From Zopfochytrium polystomum (taxonomy: Eukaryota; Chytridiomycota; Chytridiomycetes; Chytridiales; Chytridiaceae): 64,000 nucleotides of DNA. The notes beneath the pieces were generated by a model. The model searched no databases. It was not told the DNA's origin and worked only from the letters and a program-made list of their open reading frames with translations. The position numbers were made by a program, and so were the translations under genes. Shown one piece after another: positions 9,578 to 20,429 of the stretch (the stretch's first letter is position 1; every line of letters starts with the position of its first letter). The DNA lies in the NCBI GenBank assembly GCA_025765615.1, contig JAIVFJ010000152.1:62001-126000 (forward strand). Reading direction: 5' to 3'.

Positions 9578-10485
9578 GACGCTAGGCGCTCGCACTTGTA
9601 ATTCCTGCTGCCGTGCTGTAAATGTTTCTCCCCTTTCCCCCGTCCTTGTGACACGGCTTTTGCGTCCTATTATTTTCACGATTTTGTGCACCTTTGTGGT
9701 GGAAACCCCCCTGTCTCTCCTTTTCCGGTTCATTTTTTCCCCTCGCGTACGATCACTTCCTTTTTCCGCGCACGAATAACTTGAGGAGCAACTAGGATAT
9801 TTGAAGCGAAGCTTGTTTGTTAATCTTTTGAAAAAATAAGAACTGTGCTCTTGTCACTCCTCGCAGACAGAACTATTTCAGGAAATTAGAAAGCAGAGAT
9901 CGCTATTTGAATGATTTTGCCGAAATTGATTTTTGCCGCAAAATTGCTCGAGTTTCATTTGGCGGTGAAGGTGCACGCCGCAAGGCAAGTGGGCGCTACG
10001 GGTTACACCCAGCAGAAGATGGCCGTGCAACCCTGGGTCAAACCCTGCGTGGACTCCCAGTATGGGATGGGATGGGATGCGTAGGCGGAGGTGGTGGTAG
10101 TGACGGGCGGTGGGGAGACGTCAATGACAAGTTGGGCTGCTCAATTTTTTCCCCTGGCACGTTAAAGCAAAGGGCCAGCTGAAGAAAGTGCAAGTCGTAC
10201 ACTAGTCCTTTCCACACAGTTTTACATTAATTTCGCGAAATTCGACCGCGGAGGGCTTACACACAAGGCCGTCGTCTCATTTGGCCGCGACGCGTGCGGC
10301 GCATGAAATTGGCCTGCCAAGCTTGAAGCTGAAAAGAAACCTGGAAGACACAATCTAATTTACGGGTGCAATGGGACAAAGTTTCATTTGGGTCAATTAA
10401 TCTCGTCAACCGCTCGAAGACGCCCAATTTCGATAGCGAAGAGCGCAATTTCGAACGTGCACGACCCGTCTTCGCGCCGAGCTAG
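9578..10485. other. Intergenic region with perfect palindrome
   Basis: No gene is supported. Palindrome AATTTCGCGAAATT lies at 10229-10242. CCAATTTCGA (10424-10433) and GCAATTTCGA (10445-10454) lie close to the second peptide gene. These ATTTCGA-type elements also occur upstream of the first peptide gene. Confidence 0.5.
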
Positions 10486-10492
10486 TATATTA
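10486..10492 (+). promoter_or_regulatory. TATA-like element upstream of small secreted peptide 2
   Basis: TATATTA lies about 235 bp upstream of the ATG at 10725 and 30 bp downstream of a GCAATTTCGA motif. The long CA tract lies between this element and the start codon. Confidence 0.4.
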
Positions 10493-10576
10493 GGGTGCAT
10501 CGTGGGCTTTCATTTCGCCCCATCCTCCAACAAACATCGCCAGAGTCCAGAGTTGCTCATCCCCCACCCACCAAAT

Positions 10577-10593
10577 AACACACAACACACACA

Positions 10594-10674
<81 letters not shown>

Positions 10675-10679
10675 ACACA
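10577..10679 (+). repeat. (CA)n microsatellite in 5' leader
   Basis: About 100 bp of nearly pure CA repeat, the longest in the window. It ends 45 bp before the ATG of the second small-peptide gene, so it is probably transcribed as part of the 5' leader. Confidence 0.9.
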
Positions 10680-10724
10680 ACCACGCAAACACGCATCACA
10701 CCGGCAGCCCACCCGCCAGCAAAA

Positions 10725-10937
10725 ATGCAGCCCCACCGCATCCCGGCTATCCTCCTGTTCTTCCTCGCACTCGCACTCCTCATGCTCTCCGCCCGCGCAC
10801 TCCCGCTGCCCGCCAACGCAGTCGACGCAGCAGTTCATGCCCTGGAACAAGAGATCAAGAACGACCTCGCGAAGCTGGAGGCCAAGATTCAAGCGGCAAA
10901 AGCGGCCAAGGCGGCGGCGGCGGCGGGGAATGCTTAG
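10725..10937 (+). CDS. Small secreted alpha-helical peptide, paralogue 2
   Basis: A 70-residue protein with a signal peptide (AILLFFLALALLMLSARA) followed by LPLPANAVDAAVHALEQEIK and a Lys/Ala-rich amphipathic helix (NDLAKLEAKIQAAKAAKAAA). It aligns along its length with the peptide at 9392-9577. The mature part is predicted at about 46 residues, has no cysteine and carries a net positive charge. The two genes lie 1.15 kb apart on the same strand, which indicates tandem duplication. The shared CAAAAATGCAG start context supports both starts. Function is unknown. Confidence 0.75.
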   Translation: MQPHRIPAILLFFLALALLMLSARALPLPANAVDAAVHALEQEIKNDLAKLEAKIQAAKAAKAAAAAGNA

Positions 10938-11616
10938 CGGTGCGGCGAGGGATCCGATACGCGTTCGCGCAACACAGTTTCCGTCCTTCCAGTTTGTTCG
11001 ATTCGATTCCCCGTCCTTTTTGGCAATCCCCTATTGCTTCCCTTTGCAGCGAGTTTGCCGTCTTGCGTCTCTTTGGTCACCGACTTCTCCCATTTTTTCT
11101 TTCACTCGATTCCTTCAAATGCGATCGACTCCCCCCCTGAACCGAGCACTTTATCTGGTTTTTTGCACGGGTTAGCGAGGACACGGCCTTTTTCAATATA
11201 CGGTAGTGTAATCTTGGCCGATTTCCGTTAAGCGGCCGTCTTGAAACAATTCATACCCATCGAGAACCCGGCCCTGCTCGTCAGGTTGCGCTGGTCTGCT
11301 TTCCAATAGGCCGCCCGCGGGGCAACCTCAGATCGCGGCGAGCTGCTTCCACCAGAGTGGTCACGACGACAACGAGGTCGCCGCGTCGCGGGGGGAGGCG
11401 GGATTACGACTGGGCCTTCAGCGGACGCTTGGGATCTGCGCAGAAACGTTCAGGGAGAGAAATGGGACTGCCTTGTCACCGTCCAGTCAATCCGATCTTC
11501 TCCGCCACTTGCGTTTTCGCTCACTCCGATCGCGCTGCAAGGCCCGAGTTTCCAAACGCTTGCCTCCCACCCTTCCCCGCGGTGCAAGGCATCTCCCAAC
11601 CATCGCGCAACGAGAT
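10938..11616. other. Intergenic region
   Basis: No gene is supported. Long open frames here run into or overlap the TPR gene in other frames. I see no repeat or RNA signature. Confidence 0.4.
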
Positions 11617-12447
11617 ATGAAGAAGGCGGAAAAGGCCCCGCAACCGCATACGCCCGGCGATGTGGATCCGGATCCACCCCCACCACCGTACCACCACCAA
11701 CAACCGCACGCACCCCACCACCTCGCGCCGTCCGATGCGCCGTCCAAACAAGATTTATCCGCACTCACCCAGGCGGCGTCGGCAGCGCACCGGGAGCGTC
11801 GATACGCCGACGCAGAGCGGCTCTACCAGGCCGCGGTGGATGCCGCCGCGTTGCAGCGCGGCACGCGGCTCCACGCGGACGTTGCGGAGCTGCTCAGCAG
11901 GCTGGGGGCGGTCGCGCACGCGGCGCAGCAGTACGATGCGGCGATTCGGTTCTACGGCGAATCGGCGGAGGTTTTCGCCGCGGTGGGTGGGACGCGGCGG
12001 AGCGGCGAGGTCGCCGGCGTGTTAAGGGAGATGGGGGCGGTGGCGCACGCGAAGCAACAGTACGGAGACGCGCTGAGGTACTACCAAGAGTCGATGGACA
12101 TCGTCGTCGAGTTGGCTGGGACGAGAGAAAGAGACGACGTTGCAGACTTGCTGTTTTCCTTGGCCACTGTTACGCACGCTGCCGGGTGGTGCGACAGGGC
12201 GCAGCAGTTGTACGAGGACTCGTTGCGAATCAAGGAGAAGCTGCGCGGCACAAGAGACCACCCACAGGTGGCGGTAGTTTTGTATGGTTTGGGGTCGATC
12301 GCTCAGAGCCAAGGGCGCACCAACGATGCCGTCGGGCACTTTCAAGAGGCGCTTGGTATCCTGCAAAAGTGTGACCCCGACCACGCTTACGTTCCGTTTC
12401 TTCGGCGGAGCCTTCAAGGCATAAAGGGTAAAGCGGGTGAATCTTGA
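11617..12447 (+). CDS. Tetratricopeptide-repeat protein (kinesin-light-chain-like TPRs)
   Basis: A 276-residue single-exon protein. The start MKKAEKAPQPHTPGDVDPD is followed by a Pro/His-rich disordered head. About five TPR units of 42 residues then fill residues 50-260. The TPR core is visible in YADAERLYQAAVDAAALQRG, YDAAIRFYGESAEVFAAVGG, YGDALRYYQESMDIVVELAG, CDRAQQLYEDSLRIKEKLRG and TNDAVGHFQEALGILQKCD. The 42-residue spacing and the A..Y..A..LYEDSL pattern match TPR_10/TPR_12 repeats as in kinesin light chains and NB-TPR proteins. It probably acts as a cytosolic scaffold. No NB-ARC or enzymatic domain is attached. An upstream in-frame extension exists but is Arg/Ser-rich and unlikely. 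AATAAA begins three bases after the stop. Confidence 0.85.
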   Translation: MKKAEKAPQPHTPGDVDPDPPPPPYHHQQPHAPHHLAPSDAPSKQDLSALTQAASAAHRERRYADAERLYQAAVDAAALQRGTRLHADVAELLSRLGAVAHAAQQYDAAIRFYGESAEVFAAVGGTRRSGEVAGVLREMGAVAHAKQQYGDALRYYQESMDIVVELAGTRERDDVADLLFSLATVTHAAGWCDRAQQLYEDSLRIKEKLRGTRDHPQVAVVLYGLGSIAQSQGRTNDAVGHFQEALGILQKCDPDHAYVPFLRRSLQGIKGKAGES

Positions 12448-13127
12448 AAAATAAACAGCTGCGCGTATGTGTGCAAGGGGCACTGACAAATTTATCAAAT
12501 TCCTTTGCAGAATAGACGCCTCACAAAAAGATGCTTCTAAAGCATCTTGCGAATCCGCCCGTAATTCGAGGCCGTCTTTCTTACACCATCGACGACTCTA
12601 GACGACGGTGCTTCCCCAATTGCTGTCACAGCCGTCGGTGATCGAATATGGTCAAAGCGTTTGGCTGCCGCAATCGCCCTTCTGTATGCCAAAGCGAGCC
12701 CAAAGTCGCATCGAACTGACCCGTACTCTATTCACCCATGCTCGAATTGGAGCAGCTGTATACTTTCCTTCCTGTACTGTGTCTCTGGGGTCATGTCTTC
12801 TTTTGAGGCTTCCATCGTGCGGTCGCTTTTCCGCAGGGAAGGGCTCGCTGGATGATAGCATGCATTGCAAGATCAAAGCAAAGTATATCGAGTCCTCAAA
12901 AACCTTCACTCGTTCTAACGCGCCACTCTCTAACCCCCCTTCCCCAAGCTCCAGACAATCGAAGATTTTGCACACAAAAGCGAGCGTCAAGTGCACTCTC
13001 TGTCACGGAAGGACCCCATACGACATACGACTCAAGAATTAATTTGTCAAACTGGTGCAGGAGGAAATCAGTTCCAAACAGAAAGCGATAGCTTTGGGAA
13101 GCGCTGAAAGACTAATCAGATAAAAGT
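12448..13127. other. Intergenic region between convergent genes
   Basis: A poly(A) signal for the TPR gene is at 12450-12455. Nothing else is recognised. Open frames of up to 144 codons on either strand show no domain. Confidence 0.45.
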
Positions 13128-16100
13128 CTACTTCTTGCGACCGCCGGCGGCAGGCTTGGCCGCAGTTGCGGCCTTTGGCGCTGGTGCATTATTCTTTGCA
13201 GGTGCAGCTGCAGCCTTCGGCGCCGACGTCGCTTGCTTAGGTGATGCTGCGGCCTTCTTTGCCGGCGCTGCTGCCAACTTGGCAGCAGGAGCCTTAGGCG
13301 CGGCCGCACCAAATTTCGCCACCGCAGACCCTCGCCCGGCTGTGGCAGCTGGCTGATTCGCCTGGAGGCCCGACTTCGCTGTCCCTGCCGTCGACTTTGT
13401 GACAGCGCGAGCTGCTGCGGTCTTCGGCGCCGCAGTTGCTTGCTTTGGCGATGGTGCGGCCTTCTTTGCTGGCGCGGCTGCTGTTTTGGCTGCGACAGGG
13501 GTCTTCGATGCCGCCGCAGATCCGCGCCCAGCCGCTGCTGGACCTGGTTTCGTTGCCGCTGGTGTCGACTTTGTGCCGGCGCGGGCTGCGGTCTGCGCAG
13601 CTGTTGCTTGTTTCGGGGATGCTGCGACCTTCTTTGCTGGCGCAGCTGCTGTCTTGGCAGCAGCCGGAGTCTTCGCTGCAGCTGCTCCAACCTTCGCCGG
13701 CGCCGCCGCAGTCCCGCGCCCGGCCGCTGCAGACTGGTTCTCCTTAGCGCCTGACTTTGTTGCGGCCGTTGTCGATTTTGTGGCAGCGCGAGCTGCGGCT
13801 TTTGGCGCCGCCGTAGCTTGCTTCGCCGATGGTGCGGCCTTCTTTGCTGGCGCAGTTGCTGTCTTGGAAGCTGCAGGAGTCTTCGGTGCCGCCGCTCCAA
13901 GCTTTGCCGCAGCAGACCCGCGCCCAGCCACTGCAGCAGGCTGCTTTGCCTTGGGACCTGACTTCGTTGCCGCTGACGTCGATTTGGTTACAGCACGTGG
14001 CGCGGCCTTGGCAGCATTGGGCGCGGCCTTGCCAGCGTTAGCGCTTCTCGCTGCTTTGTTAGCACCACTTCCAGTGCCGCCCGCTCCTTTCGACGAAGCT
14101 GTGCTGCCTTTGTCCTTTCCGGCGCCAGTTCCGCCGGTAGTTGGAGATTTGCCAGGGCCTTTCATCCCAGCTGCAGTGGCTTTCGCAGTCGCAGGGCTCT
14201 TAGCAGCCACCCTGCTCTTCGAGGCCCCAGGGCTGCCTCCCTTCGCAGAGACTCCAGCTTGCAGGCTACCGGCTGCTGGACCACCGCCACGAGGACTCGC
14301 CACCTTGCCGCTGGCGCGCTTTCCAGCAGCAGAGCCGCCGGCTGCACCTCGAGCAGGAGCTGCCTTGCCGCCACCGACCACCTTGCCTGCAACACTCGAC
14401 TTCGCCTTTCCCGCAGCGTTCCCAAGGCCCTTGCCACTCGACTGCTTGCTCGCCGTTTGACTATTGGCTCCGCTCTTGCCGGCATTCGACACGCCCTCTC
14501 TGGGCGCTTTCGCCTTACCGCCTGTCGCGCCGGTTTTGCTGTTGACCGCAGGCGTTCCTTTGCTTTTCACGTCCGCCCCTTTCGATCCGCTTGTGCCACC
14601 TTTCGTCCCGGTACGGGGACTCGTGCTGCCAGCGCCCTTTGCTACAGATGGATTCTTGGGGGCGGCCTTGCCAGCGCCGACAACCTTCACTGCGGTTGAT
14701 CCCGCCGGCGCTCCGCCTTTTGCACCGGCGGTACCAAGGGCTCCCTTGCCGGCCTTCGTCGCCGCGGGCCCCTTTAATCCACCCTTGGCCGCTCCACTCG
14801 CTGCCGGATTTTTGGCGACGCCCTTGGCGGTGTTCGAGCCCGGGGCAGCGGATTTCGCGCTGGCGCCTGAACCGCCACCTCGCGGCGTGGCACCCTTTCC
14901 ACCAGCCGTCGCCGCGGCCGACGATCCCTTCCCGCCGGTCTTAGCCCCTCCGGCAGTCTTTCCAGCCGCACTCGCGCCTTTCCCCGTCTTCGCCTTCGCC
15001 GCCCCGCCGCCGTCGCCGCCAAGCACCTTGTTCACGACCGCCGACGCCGCCTTGCCCGCTGCACTGGCCGAATTCGAGTCGCCGCCGTTCGAGGCCACCG
15101 CGTTCTGCGCCTCGCGCCCGACGATCTTGGCCCCTGCTTTCGCGACCGCGCCCTTCGAGATCGGTCCGACCGGCGCTTTAGCGGCCTGCTTGACGAGCGT
15201 CGGGAGGTTGCGAGCGGCTTGGACGCCTTGCTTGACCTCTGTTGTTTTAGTGGTTTTTTTTTTTTTTTTTTTGTGTTTTTGGTGGGTGTGGTGATTTGTG
15301 TTGTCTGGGTGAATACACCAACTATTCGAGGAGAAACAAGCGGGGAAAGCGCACCTTTGGCGGCGTTGACGGCACCTTTGATGTCTTTCCCGGCTGCCGC
15401 CAGTTTGGTCAGGGAGCCGCCTTCAAGGACAATCAGTGTCAGCCACAGGTTTGAGAAGGGAAAGCCGTCCAAAGCAGAGGGGCAAAACGCACCACCGGGA
15501 ACCATTCCGACAGCTCCTTCCGCGACCGTTTTACCCACATCCTTGAGGATTCCTGTGCAGGACGCGGAAATTCGAGGCGATATTGTTAGCAAAGGCCCGG
15601 GATTAAGAATTCAAAGCGAGAGAACCTCCACTCCCTCGTGCTTGCGCAACTTACGTCCTGCACTTTCTCCCTTCGCTATCCCTTTTGCGACGGCGATGCC
15701 GCCTTGGACCGCAGTGACGCCGGCGCTGACTGCTTTACCGACTGATGAAGGTTGGTGAGCATTGAGCGATCACGAAAACCATCCCATATCGAAAACAATA
15801 AAACAAGAAACCAACCGGGGTTGGGAACAACGTTTGCGACGGTTTGTAGGTTCTTTTGTCATAGATGCGCACATCCGGTTAGACAAGAAGCGATGAATGC
15901 GACGCGGCGGGTTGCACCTTCAGATCCCGCTCTGATTGGGTTGTTGGTAAAGTTGTCAATGAGACAGAAATAGAATCTCACCATTCGGCAGAGCCTTTTT
16001 GCCATATTTTAAAGCGTCAGAACCGACTCCCTTCACAATGGCTAGGTTCGAAAGTGGATCAAACTATTAGAATCGTCCCGGGGGTTGCAATTGCTATGAA

Positions 16101-17724
16101 ACTTACTTCCAATGCTTTTCCCTTTGGCAATGTTTTTCCCGGCATTGACCGCCGTTTCGACTGCGCCAGTTATGGCCCTGTTTACTGACGGCAGTTTCCG
16201 GTTGGAAAGAGTGAGGCTGTCCGACTCAATGACTCAATGCACGAGATCGAACGTACCTGGTGTTAAATTTTCAACTACTTTTAGTGCCTTTTCAAAAGAG
16301 TTAGTGAACCTCACAAGCCTTTCCCCTCGGAAACTATTACCTTTGGCGCAAGTTTTGCGAGCTTTCGATTTGATGCAAGTGTTCAATTCGATAATTTGTG
16401 TAGAGTTGGATCGAGGCACAAGAAAGTTGCGGATGAAGATGCGGTCAGGCAAGGGTTGAAATGCATGCGGAAACAAAAAGTCATACTGTTTTCGCCGCCG
16501 AGGCCACTCCGCCTCCGACCTTGGAAGCAAGAGATAAGTGCCAACCTGGCTCAACAAATCGATAAAATACCGCACGCACGTACCTTTCTTCCAGTCCGTA
16601 CCAAGTCTCTTTCAGTCTAGAAGCTCTCGGACGTTAGGTTCTTACTTTCGAGATATTCAGACTGACCATGGACGCGACCGATGCGACCCCATGAGCGGCG
16701 TCTTTGGCCACGTTGGCGACTCCGCCCCCGACCTTGAATAAACAATGTGGGGCTTGGTCAGTAAATGCCGCCACAGGCTTTAAACAGTGGAATGATGGCG
16801 ACCCACCGCTTTCGCCGCGCTCACGACGCCCCCTCCAACCTGCAAGAAATTCCCAACGAGAAAAAAAAAAAGGAGAATAAAGAAGCAACAGCGGTTTGTT
16901 CAGTGCATGTGAAAAAGAGCAGCGCTAAGCAGCGCGCGAGAAGACCCACTTTTTCGGCTGCAGTCTTGACCCCGTTGCCAACCTGTGTAACATCCAAAGG
17001 TATTAATTATTTTGTTCAGTGGCAGTGAACACTGCCCCCGCGAAACCGTTCACAGCGCCTACCGCTTCGGCTGCCGTCTTGACGCCGCCTCCAACCTGCA
17101 AAACACCAGTGATGCAGCGTTCAGTGCCGGTGAAGATTGGTTCCCTGCGAAACTGTCCAGAGCAACCTACCGTTTCGGCTGCCTTCTTGACACCACCACC
17201 AACCTGGAGTCCACGGCTCGCCCGTCAGTGGCTATCGATACAACAAGGAAATAAATATTAAAGAGGCACAGGATAACCCACCGTCTCCGCCGCATTCTTG
17301 ATTCCAGACCCGACCTTGTTTGAAAGGAGCGGAAAGTCATTTGCGTGTGAAGATAAACCCCGCTAGTGGAGGTCTTCTTTTCTTTTTTTTTTCGGCCTAC
17401 CTCTTGGAAGGCGTGCTTGATCTTTCCGCCGCGACGGTACAAAGTGATCAAGACGCTCCCCGCGGTAACGGGAGAGCTCGTGGTACTGTCGAATTCGCCT
17501 TTAGCGCTACTAGTAGTTGTCGTGTCGAGCGATGCTGTGGCGAAGGGGGCCGAGCACCACGGGGCGGCCAGCAGGACGAAAAGAAGTGCAGAGAGAACGG
17601 AAGCACGCCGTCGAGGACGCTGTAGGAGGTGGCGGCTGCGACATGGAGGTAAGGGAGTTGATGGAGCTGTTCTGGCCGGATAGTCGTCCGCGCGCGGCTG
17701 CTGCTGGTGCGGCTGGGAACCCAT
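13128..17724 (-). CDS. Signal-anchor protein with 11-residue repeat microexons and long Lys/Ala-rich tail
   Basis: Inferred exons, 5' to 3': 17724-17401, 17314-17282, 17203-17171, 17095-17063, 16982-16950, 16839-16807, 16732-16667, 16616-16584, 16519-16487, possibly 16361-16341, 16287-16257, 16184-16107, 16041-15982, about 15852-15816, 15741-15655, 15552-15493, 15420-15355, 15238-13128. Exon 1 encodes a hydrophobic segment (SVLSALLFVLLAAPWC), probably a signal peptide or anchor. Exons 2-6, 8 and 9 are each exactly 33 nt, phase 0, and (except exon 8) encode variants of VGGGVKTAAEA. Exon 7 is 66 nt, two units. Later exons are phase 1 and encode similar Gly/Ala/Val/Lys helices. Exon 18 encodes about 700 residues rich in Lys/Ala/Pro, with four or so copies of a 60-70-residue unit (AAPAKKAAPSPKQATAAPK). 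The 11-mers resemble synuclein, LEA and perilipin amphipathic repeats. Exon 14 phase is inconsistent as read. Exon 8 fits in length but not in sequence. Confidence 0.75.
13160..14000 (-). repeat. Coding tandem repeat, histone-H1-like composition
   Basis: Within the last exon of the microexon gene, a unit of roughly 180-220 bp recurs about four times. It encodes AGRGSAAAK, KTPAAxKTA, APAKKAAxSPKQATAAPK and TKSTxAxTKSG in that order. The copies are diverged rather than identical, so this is an old expansion. Confidence 0.65.
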
Positions 17725-18395
17725 ATTGTGCCGTGGCTTTCTACAGCGCGCGCTTTTTTTGATCTTTTAGGTTTCGTTTTGTGGGTTTGTCCTGAGATGC
17801 AAGACGAAATAGAGAGAGAGAGAGAAAGAGAGAGAGAAAGGGAGAGAGAGAGAGAAGAGAGAGAGAAAGTGAGGGAGAGAGAGGGGGAGAGAGAGAGAGG
17901 GAGAGAGAGAAAAAGAACGAGACACACGGACAGACACAAAGGCTGGCAAGTTTTCTCTTCCCTTTTTTTTTCTTTTTTTTCGGTTGGGAACAGTTCGCCC
18001 AGCCTTACACGCTTGCGGCCGGGGAGCCCCAATGCGAGCGGGCAAAGCTGACCACCCGCGAAACAAACCCGCAGACCGAGAGACAGAAAGGCTCGGGATC
18101 CGTCGGCCCTTCTCCGCAAGCTGGCGTGGGCAGGTTAAGAAAAAGAGAAAGTTAGGGTGGAGCTTCTGCTCAGCCCGCGCAACACCGAAAGAAATAGCAG
18201 TGCCTTCTCACCGTCTCTCTCTCTCTCTCTCTCGCTTTCTCTCGTCCTCAGTATCTCTTTTTCTTTCACTCTCTTCTTCAGAGCGCTGCCTCAGCCGAAC
18301 GCTTCATCCGATGGCCCCAGCAAAGGAAAATCCGCATAGCCGAAGACAAACAACCAGAAATGCTTTTATTGTGTGTGTGCGACTGTGGATTTACA

Positions 18396-18426
<31 letters not shown>

Positions 18427-19397
18427 TGTTACTCGCACACAGCACACGCGCACAGGACAGAGAAAGTGAAGCTTGGTCATATTGTCGACTTCGTGTGCGA
18501 CAAGCGAGGGCCAAATGCATCTCTCAATCAGCTGCATATATACTCCGCAGAGACTAAGAGAGTCTCCCTCACGCTGAGCGGGGGTGCGAAGGGCGTCGGG
18601 GACTTGAGGAGAAGGCTAGTTCGTGCTATGTTAGGAGCTTCCCTCCACACTCGGTGACGCGGAAGGGCAACAATGCTATTAATACAGGCAATACTAAGGA
18701 CAGATCCAACGACAACCCTCCCCCGCGCCACCATCCCGAAGAGGTCCCAGCGAAAGTTGCTCGCAGCAGAGAGGCGCTGGGTCGCACTGGGGACCGTTAA
18801 GCATTTGGAGATTTCCCGGAGGCATGTGTGCGTGAGTACAGTGCACGCTCGTGCGCGCGTGTGTGTGTAAAGACTGGTTTTTCCCCGATACCCACAACCA
18901 CGCCAGTCTTTCTCCACAAACACTCGGCTAGCTCGTGGCTGCGCAATGCGATTTTGTGTGTTCATTTGGTCAAACGTCTGCGCGAACCGCCGCGCAAAAC
19001 AAGGAGAAGGAAGAGGCCGTCATGGTGTAGAACAGATCATTGGCACTGATGGCATTATGCTTGGTGCTGTCATGTTCGCACGAGGCGAACTAATTTTTTT
19101 TTTTCATTTTTTTTTTTGGTGGTTCGGAAAACAATGCATTCTGTCTTTGGCCGTTTTCTGGAGAGCCGAATACACACACACAAATGCTGGGAAAGACACT
19201 GCCTCTTTGTCTCTGTCACACCCAACTAACCAACCCAACCTTTCAAATACTCTTCCTTCCTTCCCCCTCTCGCGCCCCCATCCCCCCACCGCATCAATCT
19301 ATCCACCCACCGCAACTCTCCTACAACAACAACCTACAGCATCGCCACTTAACCCACTTCAACCCCTCCAACAGCAAGGCAATCAATCAATCAATCA
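17725..19397. other. Intergenic, microsatellite-rich
   Basis: Contains a long (GA)n tract at about 17812-17910, a CT tract near 18210-18245 and a CA tract at about 18394-18424. Poly-T runs lie near 19092-19120 and a CAAT tetranucleotide run at 19381-19398. Open frames in this stretch are products of these repeats. Part of it should hold the divergent promoters of the genes at 17724 (-) and 19398 (+). Confidence 0.5.
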
Positions 19398-19800
19398 ATG
19401 TCCATCGCGCCGTCGCACAAGTGCCTTGCCGGCACCAACCAAACGACCGAAGGCTTTGGCATCTGCAACGACATCTGCAAAGGCGGGCCCGCTGCTCTTT
19501 GCCACGTGCACGGCGTTCCTGCCCGTCGCGTCAAACTCGCAGCTTGGCGTCATGGTGTGCCAGTGCGCCAACCCGGGCGCGGTGCTGCCGGGCGGGTTCC
19601 AGCCGGCGTCGGACATGGCGTGCGCGAACCCGGCGTGGATCGACGCCGCCGCCGCCAACTGCACCGCCGCCGGCACGGTGTTGACCGAGTGGGGCTGTGC
19701 GGCCGACGGATCCACATTGTGAGTTTGTTGTTATCTCGTTGTTGTTTGCCTTTGGTTGGCTTACGTCATTCATATGCCACTAACATGTCATGACACGAAA

Positions 19801-19838
<38 letters not shown>

Positions 19839-20149
19839 CTCGATGCCTCGCGCCGACCACCGCCGTCTCCTACGACCCCACCTGCGCCAACGAGTACGTG
19901 CAGCTCAACGCGGGCTGCCAACCGGGCCCGCTCAAAGCGTTCGCCTGCACCTCCAACTTCACAAAGTCCAACGCCATAAGGACCGCAGGCTACGCCGTGT
20001 CGAACTGCAAGTCCACCGCGCCCTTCTCCTCGTCCGCCACCGCCACCGCAGCGACCACCGAGTCGTACAAGATGAGCGCTTGGATTGTACTGAACGCCGT
20101 GCTCGCTTTGGGCCTGTCGCTGGTTGCTGGCGCTGGAGTCCTTTCATGA
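19398..20149 (+). CDS. Cysteine-rich secreted protein with GPI-type C-terminus; frame breaks
   Basis: Two exons, about 19398-19720 and about 19840-20149, are separated by an intron ending in a poly-A run of more than 30 bases. The product is Cys-rich: KCLAGTNQTTEGFGICNDIC, then VMVCQCANPG, MACANPAW, NCTAAGTVLTEWGCAADG, and in exon 2 RCLAPTTAVSYDPTCAN, AGCQPGP, FACTSNF and VSNCKS. It ends in a Thr/Ser stalk plus a hydrophobic tail (WIVLNAVLALGLSLVAGAGV), as in GPI-anchored fungal proteins. Codon bias shows that the first 30 or so codons use one frame and the rest of exon 1 another, with the switch near 19490-19505. The exon junction is also one base out of phase. Either two single-base sequence errors or real frameshifts are present. 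No signal peptide is visible, so a 5' exon may be missing. Confidence 0.55.
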
Positions 20150-20391
20150 AGGAACCGAAAAAAAAAAAAAAACTGCGTTGATTCTCGCCTGTTCTTACTT
20201 CATTTTCTGACCAACTGACCTGACTCACTCGCTCGTTCGAGCATGTACTCTCATAGTAATGATTTTTTATTGTTCTTTTACTTTCTTGTTCCTGTTTGTT
20301 CGGTGAACATTTTTGAGAGTTGGCCAGTGATTTGATTTTTGCAAGTTCTACCCATTCCTTCCTGCTCAGTCGCCAAACAGGACATTCACAC

Positions 20392-20429
<38 letters not shown>

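Noticed and set aside
12608..13042. Overlapping open frames on both strands between convergent genes
   Set aside because: Neither shows a family signature or biased third positions.
13160..14000. Regular repeats reminiscent of a CRISPR array
   Set aside because: The repeats are in-frame coding units with diverged sequence and no unique spacers, in a eukaryotic gene.
18946..19722. Plus-strand frame running into the Cys-rich gene from 18946
   Set aside because: The upstream part is low-complexity 5' flank. Only the final segment (after about 19500) carries the real Cys-rich protein.
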